From Odobenus rosmarus divergens (lineage: Eukaryota; Chordata; Mammalia; Carnivora; Odobenidae), in contig NW_004452134.1 of the NCBI RefSeq assembly GCF_000321225.1, positions 17,004 to 81,003 on the forward strand: DNA of 64,000 bases, in the 5' to 3' direction. A program made the position numbers and the translations under genes. Shown one piece after another: positions 24,295 to 34,099 of the stretch; the first letter of the stretch is position 1, and each line of letters starts with the position of its first letter. Under the pieces are notes generated by a model. It worked only from the letters and a program-made list of their open reading frames with translations. It did not search any database and was not told where the DNA came from.

Positions 24295-24425
24295 ACACCA
24301 TAACATTTCATCATCACAATACCCCTTGTTATGGATGTTATTGTGCTTTTACAAGCAGCAAGCCTGGCTTTTCTTTTTGGGTGATTCTGATTCTAAAGCC
24401 TATGCTTTTTCAAATTTAACAAAAT
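24295..24425 (-). mobile_element. MIR SINE fragment, weak
   Basis: Reverse MIR-like words 'taacatttcatcatcacaat' and 'ggtgattctgattctaaagc' flank a shortened core. The assignment rests on order rather than on a strong match. Confidence 0.45.
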
Positions 24426-24465
24426 AGCTTCCCAGGAGGTATTAAAGCATGCTTTTTGGTTGTTA

Positions 24466-24489
24466 TTTGTTTGTTTGTTTGTTTGTTTT
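24466..24489. repeat. (TTTG)n simple repeat
   Basis: About five TTTG units ending in a T run. Confidence 0.9.
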
Positions 24490-24549
24490 TAATGATAGCT
24501 GAGGAGGGTATACTTTGGAGAAGCCCAAGTAAAATTATCCTTATTCTGG

Positions 24550-27500
24550 AAGTTGTTACTGTGATATTTTATCCTATTTATAAGCTAACAAACTAGCCAG
24601 TCACATATTCATAGCTGCTGGTAGAATACACAAGAATCTTGGGTCAGAGATAAAAGTCTTTAGTACCCATGGCACAAAAGGCAGCATAAATGGCTTATTT
24701 GTTCCCCTTGCTCTAGAGGAATGACATAGATGGACACAGAAGGATGCCTGCATATGCTCTCAGGAGAGGAGCCCTAAGCTTTGGGAACCAGTTCTTTTAA
24801 AACGGTCAGCAATCAGGTCTTTTTTTTTGCTTCAGTGGGAAATACTATCTCTGTCTTCCAGGGCTGTTAACTTTACAAACATCGTTGAAAAGATATTCAG
24901 AAAAAAGAGCAGTTAGGACCTGACTTGCAAGATGCACAGAAAATAGGAAACCATGAAGAATTGTCTCTTAATATTCATCCTTTGTTTCTACACTCTCTTG
25001 GCTTCTGATGAAATTTTCCATGATTATACTATTCTGCTGGCCACTCTGATTAATCTGGACAACAGAGGCTTGGGACTATATCTGTTCAATTTTTCTCATA
25101 CAGCCATTAATTAAGTTTACAATCAACAGGACAATGATCAGCAAGATGAGGTTAACCTGAAGTATTGACCTCATCCATGGCCTAGGGACACAAAATAAGT
25201 CAGTTTAGCAGCTTTCTTAAATCATCTTAGCCTACCTTCAAAAGCCAGGTGACTTTTCCTTAAGTTTTTACACTGATACTACCCTTGGTCCAAAAATTAA
25301 TCCAGGTAAACAGGAATTAATAGTAAATGTGCAGATTCTGCTTTAGCCTGAAGGGGGGAAACGTAGGGCAATTCTATCATTCATAAGAGCCCTGTTCAGT
25401 GAGCTGAGTCGGATCTGAATGCTTTCTAGAGCTGAGGTGGTATTACTATTCTCTTAAGCTAAAGTCAGAAACAAATTTGGACCACGTTTTCTAATTGAAT
25501 GAATCTCTTTGTAGAAGTACATGACCACAAGGTCTGTATAAATAGTGAGTCTGTTTTGCCTCTGGGAGATCTTTACAGTTATCTGAATATTGCATGATCT
25601 ACTGCTGTTGTTTCTTTAAATACTTGAAGGTATCTTATGAGCACCTCTAAGGTGAAAGTTACTGTGTTTTAGGGAAGACTGCAAGTTGATGCCTGACATC
25701 CACACAAAAAGTAGAGTTCAAAGGGCACACATGTCTTGGCCAAAAAGTGTTGTTTACAATTGTTGAAGCCCTCCTGGTGTGACCTTCAACAGTCTGTGGG
25801 CACAGGTTGACATTACTTCCAATGTATTCTCTTGGCTAGCTGCTAGTCCTTACAATTGATAGTTAAAATAATTGAGTTAAATTCTTGTTTGAAGGGACTG
25901 AGTGCGGTTGTTCAATCTGTCCTGTTTCATCCATACCACAAGCCAAAAGGCATTCCTTTGCCCCATGAAATGACTGAGTGATGGCTATAGGAGTGGGCAT
26001 AGAAGACATCTAAAGGTACTGAAAGGTGTTTTGCAAGGAGGTACAAGAGCTGGGGCCATCCCCCAACCTTTCCTATTGACTTCTCAGTAAAGTTAAGGGG
26101 AATTACAGTCAAATCATGGTTAGAGAAATCTATCAGAGGATGATTCCCAAACCACTTTCATGCTCAATGATTTACTAGAAAGACCACAGGACTCAGAAAA
26201 ACTATTATACTCAAAGTTATGGCTTATTACAGTGAAAAGATGTCAATTTAAGATCAGAAAAGGGAAAAGGCCCATTGAACAAAACCAAGCACAAGCTTTC
26301 AAAAGTCCTCTCCTAATGGGGTTTCACGAACACACACTTAATTCTCCTAACAAAGTTGTCTAACAACATTCATGAAGTGCTGCCAATCGAGAAAGTTAAA
26401 CCAATCCTTGATGTCCACAGTTTTTCCTGGGGATCCTGGAAAGGTACATCAGGTGGAACCAGCCCAATTTTGCAGGGGCTCACAAATCCAGCATGCAATG
26501 GTAGCCCTTGCATCAGAAACAGAGTCCTTTATTTTGTGCCCAGTCTATAATGGTTCATCTATTTCCATGTTCTGTAGGATAATGGCTCCAGGCAACAATG
26601 GTGACTTTATGGGTGGCATAGTCTCTATCAGCAGCTTGATTCCGCTTAGTCTCATTAGGAAATGGACACTTCCTAGGTTCAATTGTATGAGTGACCCAGA
26701 CATTTTGATCTATCTTTAATCTTCCAAGCTATAGCTGTCCAAGTTGAAAACAAAGCATGATGCAAGCAACAGCCCATGAGCCAAGAAAATATAATAACTT
26801 TCATTAAGGGGAATATTGTCCAGAGTTATGAAAATGAACTTGAGTTCTGCGTACTGAGTGAAGTGGCCACTTGCATTTTTTGATTCTGAATAGCTGGTAC
26901 TGAGATTGAACATCGACAGCAATTTAATAGACACCATTTGTTTTCAGTTTAACCAAGCCATTAGTGAAACAGGCCCAGTCTTATTGAGCCAGCAGTTCTG
27001 TTTCAGAGAGCAGGATGGCTGGAAAGTTCCCCACAAAACCTAACTATTACATTTCATGTGAAGTTGAGGTGCCACCAAAGCTCAATTGTATTCTTGAATT
27101 TCCATTTGGTTGAGAGACTTTTTTGGTCCTTCCTGTCTTGTTAGTCATTGAGTCTGAATTGACCTAGCTCCAGTTGGGAATATCAGACCAGAGAATCACA
27201 AGACCTCCATAGGTTAGGCATTCTGTTTTGAACAGATCTGAGTAGGAAGCTAATAGGAAGCTAAATCAAAAGATATGGAACTGGTAGCCATGTCAATAAA
27301 CTGATATATTAAACATTTTCTCTGGGTCATCCTCCCTTTGTCATAGGATCCAATAAGCAAAATCATCACTCACAGAGACCTAAAGCACAAGGTCATTAGG
27401 GTTGTGATGTCCCAATGGTACTGATACTACTGTACATGTCACCCTTCCATACCAGGATAATGCCCTCTGGCACTTTGTGAGCATTCACATTAAAAGCATA

Positions 27501-28145
27501 TAAACCAAAACAAAATAAATTTTCATCACTGGAAACCATAACAACAGTACATTAAGTTAACCCAAAAGGCTCTGCCCACAAAGTCATATTTGTTTCCTTT
27601 CCCTGCCATGCTGTTTGTCCAAATTTTATCAGTTGAATCCAGGCATTCTTGCCACATAGGACAGTGACCTGTTTACCTACATCAGACAGAGTTCCTTCAC
27701 CTCCCCCAAATTCCTCAGCTTACTCAAATGAATGTGTATGGCTTTGGTCCCTTTTGGGGGAAAGAAGGATTTTGGCTTCACCCTTAATTATCTTTTTCTT
27801 AAAGCAGCTAAGTTTGCATTAGAGGGAAGAAAGGAATTAGGGGACACAGAGGAAGAAATTATTCCACACCAATGAGCAAGATTTTGCTTTGACTTTCAAT
27901 TTTGACTGCTAGCTGGATACTCAACCAAATCAACTTCTTACATTTTCAAAATACCCATAGCTTTCTTGGACAGGTACCCATTGCTAACACCTCTTTCTCT
28001 CAGCAGCTACAGCCATACTGCTTTCTAACTGAGCTCTGGTGTTTGTACCTCATTGTCATGGAGTCAGTGCCTTTTGAATTGCCATGGAGGAGAGTGATCA
28101 GGGACTTAGGACCATTTGGGCACCTAGTTCTAGTTCTATTTCCTC
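24550..28145 (-). mobile_element. Probable old endogenous retrovirus remnant, minus strand
   Basis: This 3.6 kb block lacks SINEs, L1 and MIR and reads, on the minus strand, like a degraded proviral internal region near its 3' end. Toward 25000-25170 the minus strand has a stretch coding mostly hydrophobic residues, as in an envelope membrane segment, and further segments (about 25600-25850 and 27500-27700) resemble decayed env-type coding sequence. Stops and frameshifts interrupt every frame; nothing is functional. An LTR lies in its middle. The assignment to an ERV family is open, and the upstream part may belong to a second element. Confidence 0.5.
26105..26715 (-). mobile_element. Probable LTR inside the retroviral block, minus strand
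   Basis: The plus strand reads 'accacaggactcagaaaaac', 'caaagttatggcttattaca', 'caagcacaagctttcaaaag', 'cctctcctaatggggtttca', a pattern I recognise from reversed mammalian LTRs in which the polyadenylation signal AATAAx lies near 26222 on the minus strand. Family not named. It is flanked on both sides by sequence of internal retroviral type, so it may be a later solo LTR. Open frames 26356-26550 and 26372-26719 are accidental. Confidence 0.55.
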
Positions 28146-28579
28146 TTTTTGTGATAAGGGTGATTTTAATTTTTATATCCTGTGACTTTGCTGAACGTCT
28201 TTAAAAATGATTATTTGGTGTTTTCTCCATAAGCAAATATGATTTCAGTGAATAAAAACAGTTTTACTTCTCAATATGGATCACTTTGTTTTTGAAAAGG
28301 GGAGGGAGGGATTATTTTATTGGCTAGAATTACCAGTGCTTTGTTGAATAAAAGTGGTAAGATTGGGTATTATTACCTTGTTCTTGATTTTAAGGGGAAG
28401 GTATTCAGTCTTTTATCATTTAGCAGGATAACTATGGGTTTTCATGCAGGCCTTTTATCAAGTTGACAAAGTCTCCTATTCCTAACTGGTTGCCAGTTTT
28501 TATCACAGTAATGTATTGGATTTTGATAAGTGCTTTTTCTGTCTGTTGAGACGATCATGTGGTTTTCCTCCTTTTTTCC

Positions 28580-28770
28580 AGAGGTGGCAAATACAATTCA
28601 CAAGTTGAGTCCAGCCTACCACCTGCAAATCAATATTTTTGTAAATAAATATTTAGTGGACACGTCATATTTACTCTATTCAGCATAGTTCAGCAGTTCC
28701 CACGCTGTTCCATGGACTTCAAAGTCTAAAATATTTACTATTTGGCCTATTACTGAAAAAAAAATTACAA
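28580..28770. mobile_element. hAT DNA transposon remnant nested in the L1
   Basis: Starts 'cagaggtggcaaatac' like the hAT-type terminal word CAGxGGTxGGCAAA and contains 'tatttttgtaaataaatatt', 'aaagtctaaaatatttacta' and 'tttggcctattactgaaaaa', the well-known order of a non-autonomous Charlie/MER-type element. The right terminal repeat is lost. L1 sequence is continuous on both sides, proving insertion into the L1. The exact family name is not certain. Confidence 0.72.
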
Positions 28771-29433
28771 ATATGATTTATTCTTTTAATATAGTTGTAG
28801 GACATTAATTTATTTGCAGATGTTAAATCAAATTTGCATCACCGAGATAAATTCTACTGGGTCATAGTGTACAGTACTTTTAATAGATACTTTGATTCCA
28901 TTTACTAATATTGTGTTAAGGATTTTTCACTATATTCATGATGGATACTTTTCTGTAGCTTATTTTCTTTTGTCTGGCTTTGGTCTCAGGATAATATTGA
29001 TCTCATATAATGAGTGGAAAGTAGTCCTTCCCTCCCTAGAACTTCTGAAGAATGACTCTGTATTATTCCTTCTTTAAATATTTGGTAAAATTCACCAGTG
29101 AAGCCATCCGAGCCTAGACTTTCCTTTATGGAAGTATTTTAAATTACTAATTTCTTTACATGTTATAGTCTATACGGGTTTTGTAGTTTTTCTTAGGTCC
29201 CTTTGGTAATTTATGTCTTTTTAGAAATTTGTCTGTTTCATCTAAGTTGTTTAATTTGTTGTCATAATGTTGTTCATAATACCCCCTTATATGGAGATAT
29301 TTCATATCTATATGGTTGGTAGTGATGTCTCTTATTTCATTTCTTATTTTGGTAATTATGTCTTTTTTTTTTCTTGTTCAGACTAGCTCATTTTTGTCAG
29401 GTTTGTTGATCCTTTCTAAGAGTACACTTTTGG

Positions 29434-29631
29434 GGGCGCCTAGGTGGCTTAGTCACTAGGCATCTGCTTTCAGCTCAGGTCATGATCCCAGAGTCCTGGG
29501 ATTGAGCCCCACATGGGTTCCCTGCTCAGAAGTAAGCCTGCTTCTCCCTGTCCCACTCCCCCTGCTTGTGTTCCCTCTCTTGCTGTGTCTCTCTCTGTCA
29601 AATAAATAAATAAAATCTTTAAAAAAAAAAA
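29434..29631 (+). mobile_element. CanSINE, plus strand, inside L1
   Basis: Head 'ggcgcctaggtggcttagtc', 'gctcaggtcatgatcccaga', second-subtype body ('ccctgtcccactccccctgc', 'cttgctgtgtctctctct') and AAATAAATAAATAAAATCTTT tail. No obvious duplication survives, so the ends are set by consensus. It faces the CanSINE at 29747. Confidence 0.95.
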
Positions 29632-29746
29632 TGAATTAAATAATCTATCAATACCCTCCCCCTATATGTGATGAGTTGTTTTTCTTTTGCTATCTCAAAT
29701 CTGATGTTGAATTAGCCTAGTTAATTTTTAATTTCAATTGTATTTC

Positions 29747-29935
29747 ATTTTTTAAGATTTTATTCATTTATTTGAATAAAGCAGGGGGAGGGGGAGAGGC
29801 AGAAGGAGAGGAAGAGAGAGAAGCAGACTCCCCACTGAGCAGGGAATCCTATATGCGGCTCAATCCCAGTACCCTGGGATCATGACGTGAGCCAAAGTCA
29901 GACACTTTAACTGACTGAGCCACCCAGGCACCTCT
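29747..29935 (-). mobile_element. CanSINE, minus strand, inside L1
   Basis: Reverse copy with a TTTATTCATTTATTTG tail, GA-rich body, 'ctgggatcatgacgtgagcc' and head 'tgagccacccaggcacct'. The duplication is caattgtatttc (29735-29746) versus caattgttgtatttc (29936-29950), differing by a 3-base gain. Confidence 0.95.
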
Positions 29936-30250
29936 CAATTGTTGTATTTCTTTAACACCATATTTTCATTTGGTTCTTTTTAATAATTTTTATGTCCCTA
30001 TTTTGAGTCTATGTGTTGGTTCACTTTTATGATAATTTCCTTTAACTCTTTAAACATGATTTTAGTTCTTTGACCTTATTTTAGTAGCTATTCTGACATA
30101 TATACCTGCTAAACTCAACATCTACTGAACGTCTCTCCCAGTTAGTCTTCCTGGGTTTTTTTGCATGTCTCTTAATTTTTTTATAAATAATATATGGCAG
30201 CAACTCTGGATTCATTTTTACCCCAGTAAATTAATGTATTTACTATTTTT

Positions 30251-30606
30251 TCTTTTATTTTATTCCAGTATAATTAATATACAATGTTATATTAGTTTCA
30301 GGTGCACAATATAGTGATTTAACACTTCCATACAATACCGGGTGCTCATCATGACAAGTGTACTCCTTAATCCCCATTACCTATTTCACCCATCCCTGAC
30401 CCATCTCCCCTTTGGTAACTCTCAGTTTGTTCTCTACATTTAAGAGTCTCTTTCTTGGCCTGTGTCTTTCTTGCTCTATCTCTATTTATTTTCCCCTTTG
30501 CTCATTTGTTTCTTAAATTCCACATAAGAGTGAAATCATATAGTATTTGTCTTTCTTTGACTCACTTATTTCAATTAGCATTATACTCTCTAGCTCCATC
30601 CATGTG
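30251..30606 (-). mobile_element. 5'-truncated carnivoran L1, reverse
   Basis: The plus strand is the reverse of an L1 3' end: 'attaatatacaatgttatat', 'cacaatatagtgatttaaca', 'cccattacctatttcaccca', then the ORF2 end region 'agtgaaatcatatagtattt' and 'ctctagctccatccatgt'. The duplication ttactattttt at 30240-30250 and 30607-30617 marks it as an independent insertion into the older L1. It is an older subfamily than the copies at 31616 and 54045. Confidence 0.88.
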
Positions 30607-30979
30607 TTACTATTTTTACTTTTAAAATTTGCATAGGTTTTGTCTGTTTCATTTTATGGGGGGGGGGGCGCGGGGCGGTGCTTAGGAACGTGCCTGTACT
30701 AAATCTGTGAAATCAGTTTGCTCCACAATTTATAGTCTCTAAGAACTAAGTTTAGTTTAGTTTAGTTCTTAAGTTTTGCTTTATTTTTAAACCAGGCTTC
30801 CTAGGAGTCACTTCTATTTCTGAGTAATACGGTGGCTACTAATAAATGGAGAAAAAACTGTGCTCAACAACACTGAGCTGACAAACTTTCAATATGTCTC
30901 TTTGTGGTTTAAGATGCACACCCAAACTTCACAGTTTGTTTGTTTGTTTGTTTGTTTTCAATCTGATGCCACCTTTTTT
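30607..30979. other. Unassigned sequence with an 11-base G run, a small hairpin and TTTG units
   Basis: Contains the G run at 30658-30668 followed by CGCGGGGCGG, a 10-base inverted repeat (taagaactaa, 30740-30749; ttagttctta, 30762-30771) around a 12-base spacer, and TTTG units at 30934-30957. The first 50 bases may still belong to the ancient L1. Confidence 0.6.
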
Positions 30980-31025
30980 GTTTGTTTGTTCCAAATTTTT
31001 ATTTAAATTCTAGTTAGTTAACATA
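30980..31025 (-). mobile_element. Very short L1 3'-end insertion, reverse
   Basis: TTTG-rich tail followed by 'ccaaatttttatttaaattc' and 'tagttagttaacata', the reversed last bases of carnivoran L1. The flanks ccaccttttttg (30969-30980) and ccacttttttc (31026-31036) look like a duplicated target. If so, only some 45 bases were inserted. Confidence 0.65.
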
Positions 31026-31028
31026 CCA

Positions 31029-31615
31029 CTTTTTTCTTTATATTGATCCTTTTCCAGTATCCTCTATGCATGAACACAGACTTGGGGTTGACCAGGAGTG
31101 TGTGGACACCTTGGGCTCTCTGTGGTCTCCACTGTGCATGCACGTAGCTTCAACCAAGCATGACTACAACCTCAAGCAAACAGAACCATTAGCCATCCTA
31201 CTCATATACCACAAAGATTATCTATTTCATCAACAGTGTCACTGGTTATAGGCATTGTTCATCTTTCCCAATAGATTGAGACCTTTTTAACAACAGTAAC
31301 AAAACAGTCTGTCCTCTCAGCTTGCCTTGGCCTGGTAAAATCCTTACATTGATTGAACTGTAAGGAAGAGTCATAGGTAAAAACACCACGGACTTTCACT
31401 ATTAATACCCCCAATTCAGCAGTTTTTCAAGCATAAATGTTTCTCATAAATTGCCTTTGATCAACCTACAGAGCATGGGAATATCTGTATTTCTCAATTT
31501 TACTCAGCATTGTAGTTGCTTTTCTGGGAGAAGATTTGCCAACCTCCTCATTTGGCTATAGCCAGAAGTCCTGCCTGTTTCTTCTTTTCAACATCTCTAA
31601 AATAGTCTGTTTTAT
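31029..31615. other. Unassigned sequence
   Basis: Higher GC than its surroundings near 31080-31150. No family or gene recognised; the frame 31066-31251 has no motif. Confidence 0.4.
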
Positions 31616-31628
31616 ATGGAAAAATCCT

Positions 31629-32511
31629 AAAGGAGAACACAGGCAGCAACCTCTTCACCTCAGCCGCTGCAACTTCTTCCTAGAAACATCACCAAGGGCA
31701 AGGGAAGCCAGGGCAAAAATGAACTATTGGGATTTCATCAAGATAAAAAGCTTTTGCACAGCAAAAGAAACAGTCCACAAAACCAAAAGACAACCGAGAG
31801 AATGGGAGAAAATATTTGCAAATGACATATTAGATAAAGGGCTAGTATCCAAAATCTATAAAGAACTTATCAAACTCAACACCCAAAGAACAAATAATCA
31901 AGAAATGGGCAGAAGACATGAACAGACATTTTTCCAAAGAAGCCCTCCAAATGGCCAACAGACACATGAAAAAGTGCTCAACATCGCTCGGCATCAGGGA
32001 AATCCAAATCAAAACCTCAATGAGATACCGCCTCACACCAGTCAGAATGGCTAAAATGAACAAGTCAGGAAACGACAGATGTTGGCGGGGATGCAGAGAA
32101 AGGGGAACCCTCCTACACTGTTGGTGGGAATGCAAGCTGGTGCAACCACTCTGGAAAACAGTATGGAGGTTCCTTAAACAGTTGAAAATAGAGCTACCGT
32201 ATGATCCAGCAATTGCACTACTGGGTATTTACCACAAAGATACAAATGTAGGGATCCGAAGGGGTACGTGCACCCCGATGTTTATAGCAGCAATGTCCAC
32301 AATAGCCAAACTGTGGAAAGAGCCAAGATGTCCATCGACAGAGGAATGGATAAAGAAGGTGTGGTATATATACACAATGGAATATTATGCAGCCATCAAA
32401 AGGAATGAGATCTTGCCATTTGCAACGACGTGGATGGAACTGGAGGGTGTTATGCTGAGTGAAATAAGTCAGTCAGAGCAAGACATGTATCATATGACCT
32501 CACTGATATGA
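31629..32511 (+). pseudogene. L1 ORF2 C-terminal fragment, frameshifted
   Basis: ORF2 encodes the L1 endonuclease and reverse transcriptase that copies L1 and SINE RNA at the DNA target. Only the region after the reverse transcriptase core remains. It reads in one frame up to about 31900 (residues AKMNYWDFIKIKSFCTAKET are visible), then in a second frame from about 31915 to the stop at 32511. The second part carries the cysteine-rich motif CWRGC...HCWWEC and the conserved [15 protein letters not shown] near the end. A small deletion near 31895-31905 explains the frame change. The catalytic residues are absent, so it is a dead fragment. Confidence 0.92.
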
Positions 32512-32693
32512 GGAATTCTTAATCTCAGGAAACAAACTGAGGGTTGCTGGAGTGGTGGGGGGTGGGAGGGATGGGGTGGCTGGGTGATAGACATTGGGGA
32601 GGCTATGTGCTATGGTGAGCGCTGTGAATTGTGCAAGACTGTTGAATCACAGATCTGTACTTCTGAAACAAATAATGCAATATATGTTAAGAA

Positions 32694-32713
32694 AAAAAAA
32701 AGAAGAAGAAGAA
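32694..32713 (+). repeat. Internal A-rich/(GAA)n tract of the L1 3' UTR
   Basis: Eleven or so A residues followed by GAA units separate the two 3' UTR units. In the sister copy at 54045 a CanSINE has inserted in the same tract. Confidence 0.85.
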
Positions 32714-32975
32714 GATAGCAGGAGGGGAAGAATGAAGGGGGGTAAGTCGGAGGGGGAGACGAACCATGAGAGACGATGGACTCTGAAAAACAGACTGAGG
32801 GTTCTAGAGGGGAGGGGGGTGGGGGGATGGGTTAGCCTGGTGATGGGTGTTGAGGTGGGCACGTTCTGCGTGGAGCACTGGGTGTTATGCACAAACAATG
32901 AATCATGGAACACTACATCAAAACCTAATGATGTAATGTATGGTGATTAACATAACAATGAAAATTATTTAAAAA

Positions 32976-33774
32976 AAAGTCATTTAAGTTAGCTTAGGCT
33001 GAAAGTGATTGAACATTCTTGTTAGACAAAAATTTTTCTTTCTTTCCACTTTCCTTCTTTCTTGAATTGATCAGAGCATCCCCTTTTAGAATGGCATTTT
33101 AAGGAACGTTTAGTTATCTTTTTTATGTATTTTTAAATATTGAAATGAAATGCTCTCAATTTACAATTGTTATACAAATCCATTTCCAGAATATGAAAAA
33201 AAAAAAACTATGACTACAGAGAACATGCTCCCTACTAGATAGAACTTTTAGGAATTCTTTGTCTTATATCTTATTTTATCCTTGTCTCTGGCTATGCAGT
33301 TAGACTTGGCTAGATATTTCATGAAAATTCATAAGATCTTATCATAAAGAAACATTGTCCTCTGAAGTAATTTAATGCAAATTAATCTTCTTTAAATGTT
33401 GTTGGGATGGGAAAGGAGGGAGACAAACTGTTTTATAGCTAGCATATCCTAAGAATGGACATAAAAAAGGATTTGTTAAATCATGTATACTGTTGGAAAG
33501 GGGACAATACTATAATGGTTTCACCCAAAGGAAATAGTATGAAAAATAATGAAATAGTATGAAGTACTTTGTCAAATCTAAAATACTCAGTATGAATGTT
33601 AAATACAGTTAAAACAAAATTTGGAATAATTTAAGAAAAGTGCAATAAATTAAGAATCCTCTCTCATCTTTGGGAATGATTTGCCTTTCAGAATGATTTA
33701 AAAATAGAATTATCATTCTTGAAATAAAAAAATGCTCATGTACCATAGAAATTCTCATTGATTTGACATTATAG
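32976..33774. other. Unassigned AT-rich sequence
   Basis: No element recognised. A-rich tract at 33196-33207. Confidence 0.4.
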
Positions 33775-33907
33775 GATCTGTAGTCAAGTCCAGGTTTGGG
33801 ATTTAGGGCTAAGAATTACATTTCTCTGAGTTTCATTTTACTTATGTGAAATGAGGAATAAGAAATATCTATCTCATATGACTGTTACAAAAAATGAGAC
33901 AGTTTGG
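33775..33907 (+). mobile_element. MIR SINE fragment, cut by a CanSINE
   Basis: 'ggtttgggatttagggctaa', 'ctctgagtttcattttactt', 'atgtgaaatgaggaataaga' and 'ctatctcatatgactgttac' follow the MIR order. The CanSINE at 33908 entered near the MIR 3' part and only a few bases of possible MIR follow it. Confidence 0.65.
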
Positions 33908-34080
33908 GGCGCCTGGGTGGCTCAGATGGTTGGGCGTCTGCCTTCGGCTCAGGTCATGATCCCAGGGTCGTGGGATCGAGTCCTGCATCGGGCTCCCTGC
34001 TCCTTGGGAGCCTGCTTCTCCCTCTGCCTCTCTCTCTCTCTCTCTGTCTCTCATGAATAAATAAATAAAATCTTAAAAAA
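33908..34080 (+). mobile_element. CanSINE, plus strand, 19-base target duplication
   Basis: Head 'ggcgcctgggtggctcagat', 'gatcccagggtcgtgggatc', 'ctccctgctccttgggagcc', CT-rich run and AAATAAATAAATAAAATCTT tail. The perfect duplication aaaaaatgagacagtttgg (33889-33907 and 34081-34099) shows that it is recent. Both strands carry chance open frames (33851-34060; 33869-34054 and 33954-34160 in reverse). Confidence 0.97.
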
Positions 34081-34099
34081 AAAAAATGAGACAGTTTGG

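Larger units (their letters stand above)
28146..30240 (-). mobile_element. Ancient L1 (L1M/HAL1 type), reverse, with nested insertions
   Basis: From 28146 the plus strand is antisense L1 ORF2: 'ttttatatcctgtgactttg', the reverse transcriptase region at about 28330-28575, then after a hAT insertion 'aaatcaaatttgcatcaccg', 'tttggtaaaattcaccagtg', 'gaagccatccgagcctagac', 'catttttgtcaggtttgttg'. The part after the two CanSINEs (29941-30230) carries 'catttggttctttttaataa' and 'cagcaactctggattcattt', typical of the 5' region of old L1M elements. All frames are broken. Confidence 0.8.
31616..32975 (+). mobile_element. 5'-truncated carnivoran L1, plus strand, with double 3' UTR
   Basis: Starts within ORF2 ('aatcctaaaggagaacacag') and runs through the ORF2 C-terminus, stop at about 32511, then a 3' UTR made of two similar units. 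Unit 1 (32515-32712) has a G-rich tract and ends in A-rich/GAA sequence; unit 2 (32713-32970) again has a G-rich tract, 'gggtgttatgcacaaacaat', 'aacactacatcaaaacctaa' and a final A-rich tail. A clean target duplication was not found. Truncation removes the promoter, ORF1 and most of ORF2, so it cannot move. Confidence 0.93.

Noticed and set aside
24950..26000. A preserved, possibly domesticated retroviral envelope gene
   Set aside because: Stops interrupt all minus-strand frames at short intervals and no frame of more than about 60 codons is open there.
26372..26719. 115-codon frame as a gene
   Set aside because: It lies within an LTR-like repeat, overlaps another frame and has no domain features.
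30658..30678. CpG island or promoter core at the G-rich patch
   Set aside because: The patch is about 20 bases long in AT-rich surroundings, far too short for a CpG island.
31918..32511. 197-codon open frame as a host gene
   Set aside because: It is the C-terminal part of L1 ORF2, with its cysteine-rich motif and usual terminal residues, in a truncated and frameshifted element.
32594..32950. 118-codon frame rich in charged and glycine residues
   Set aside because: It is the G-rich and A-rich L1 3' UTR read as protein.
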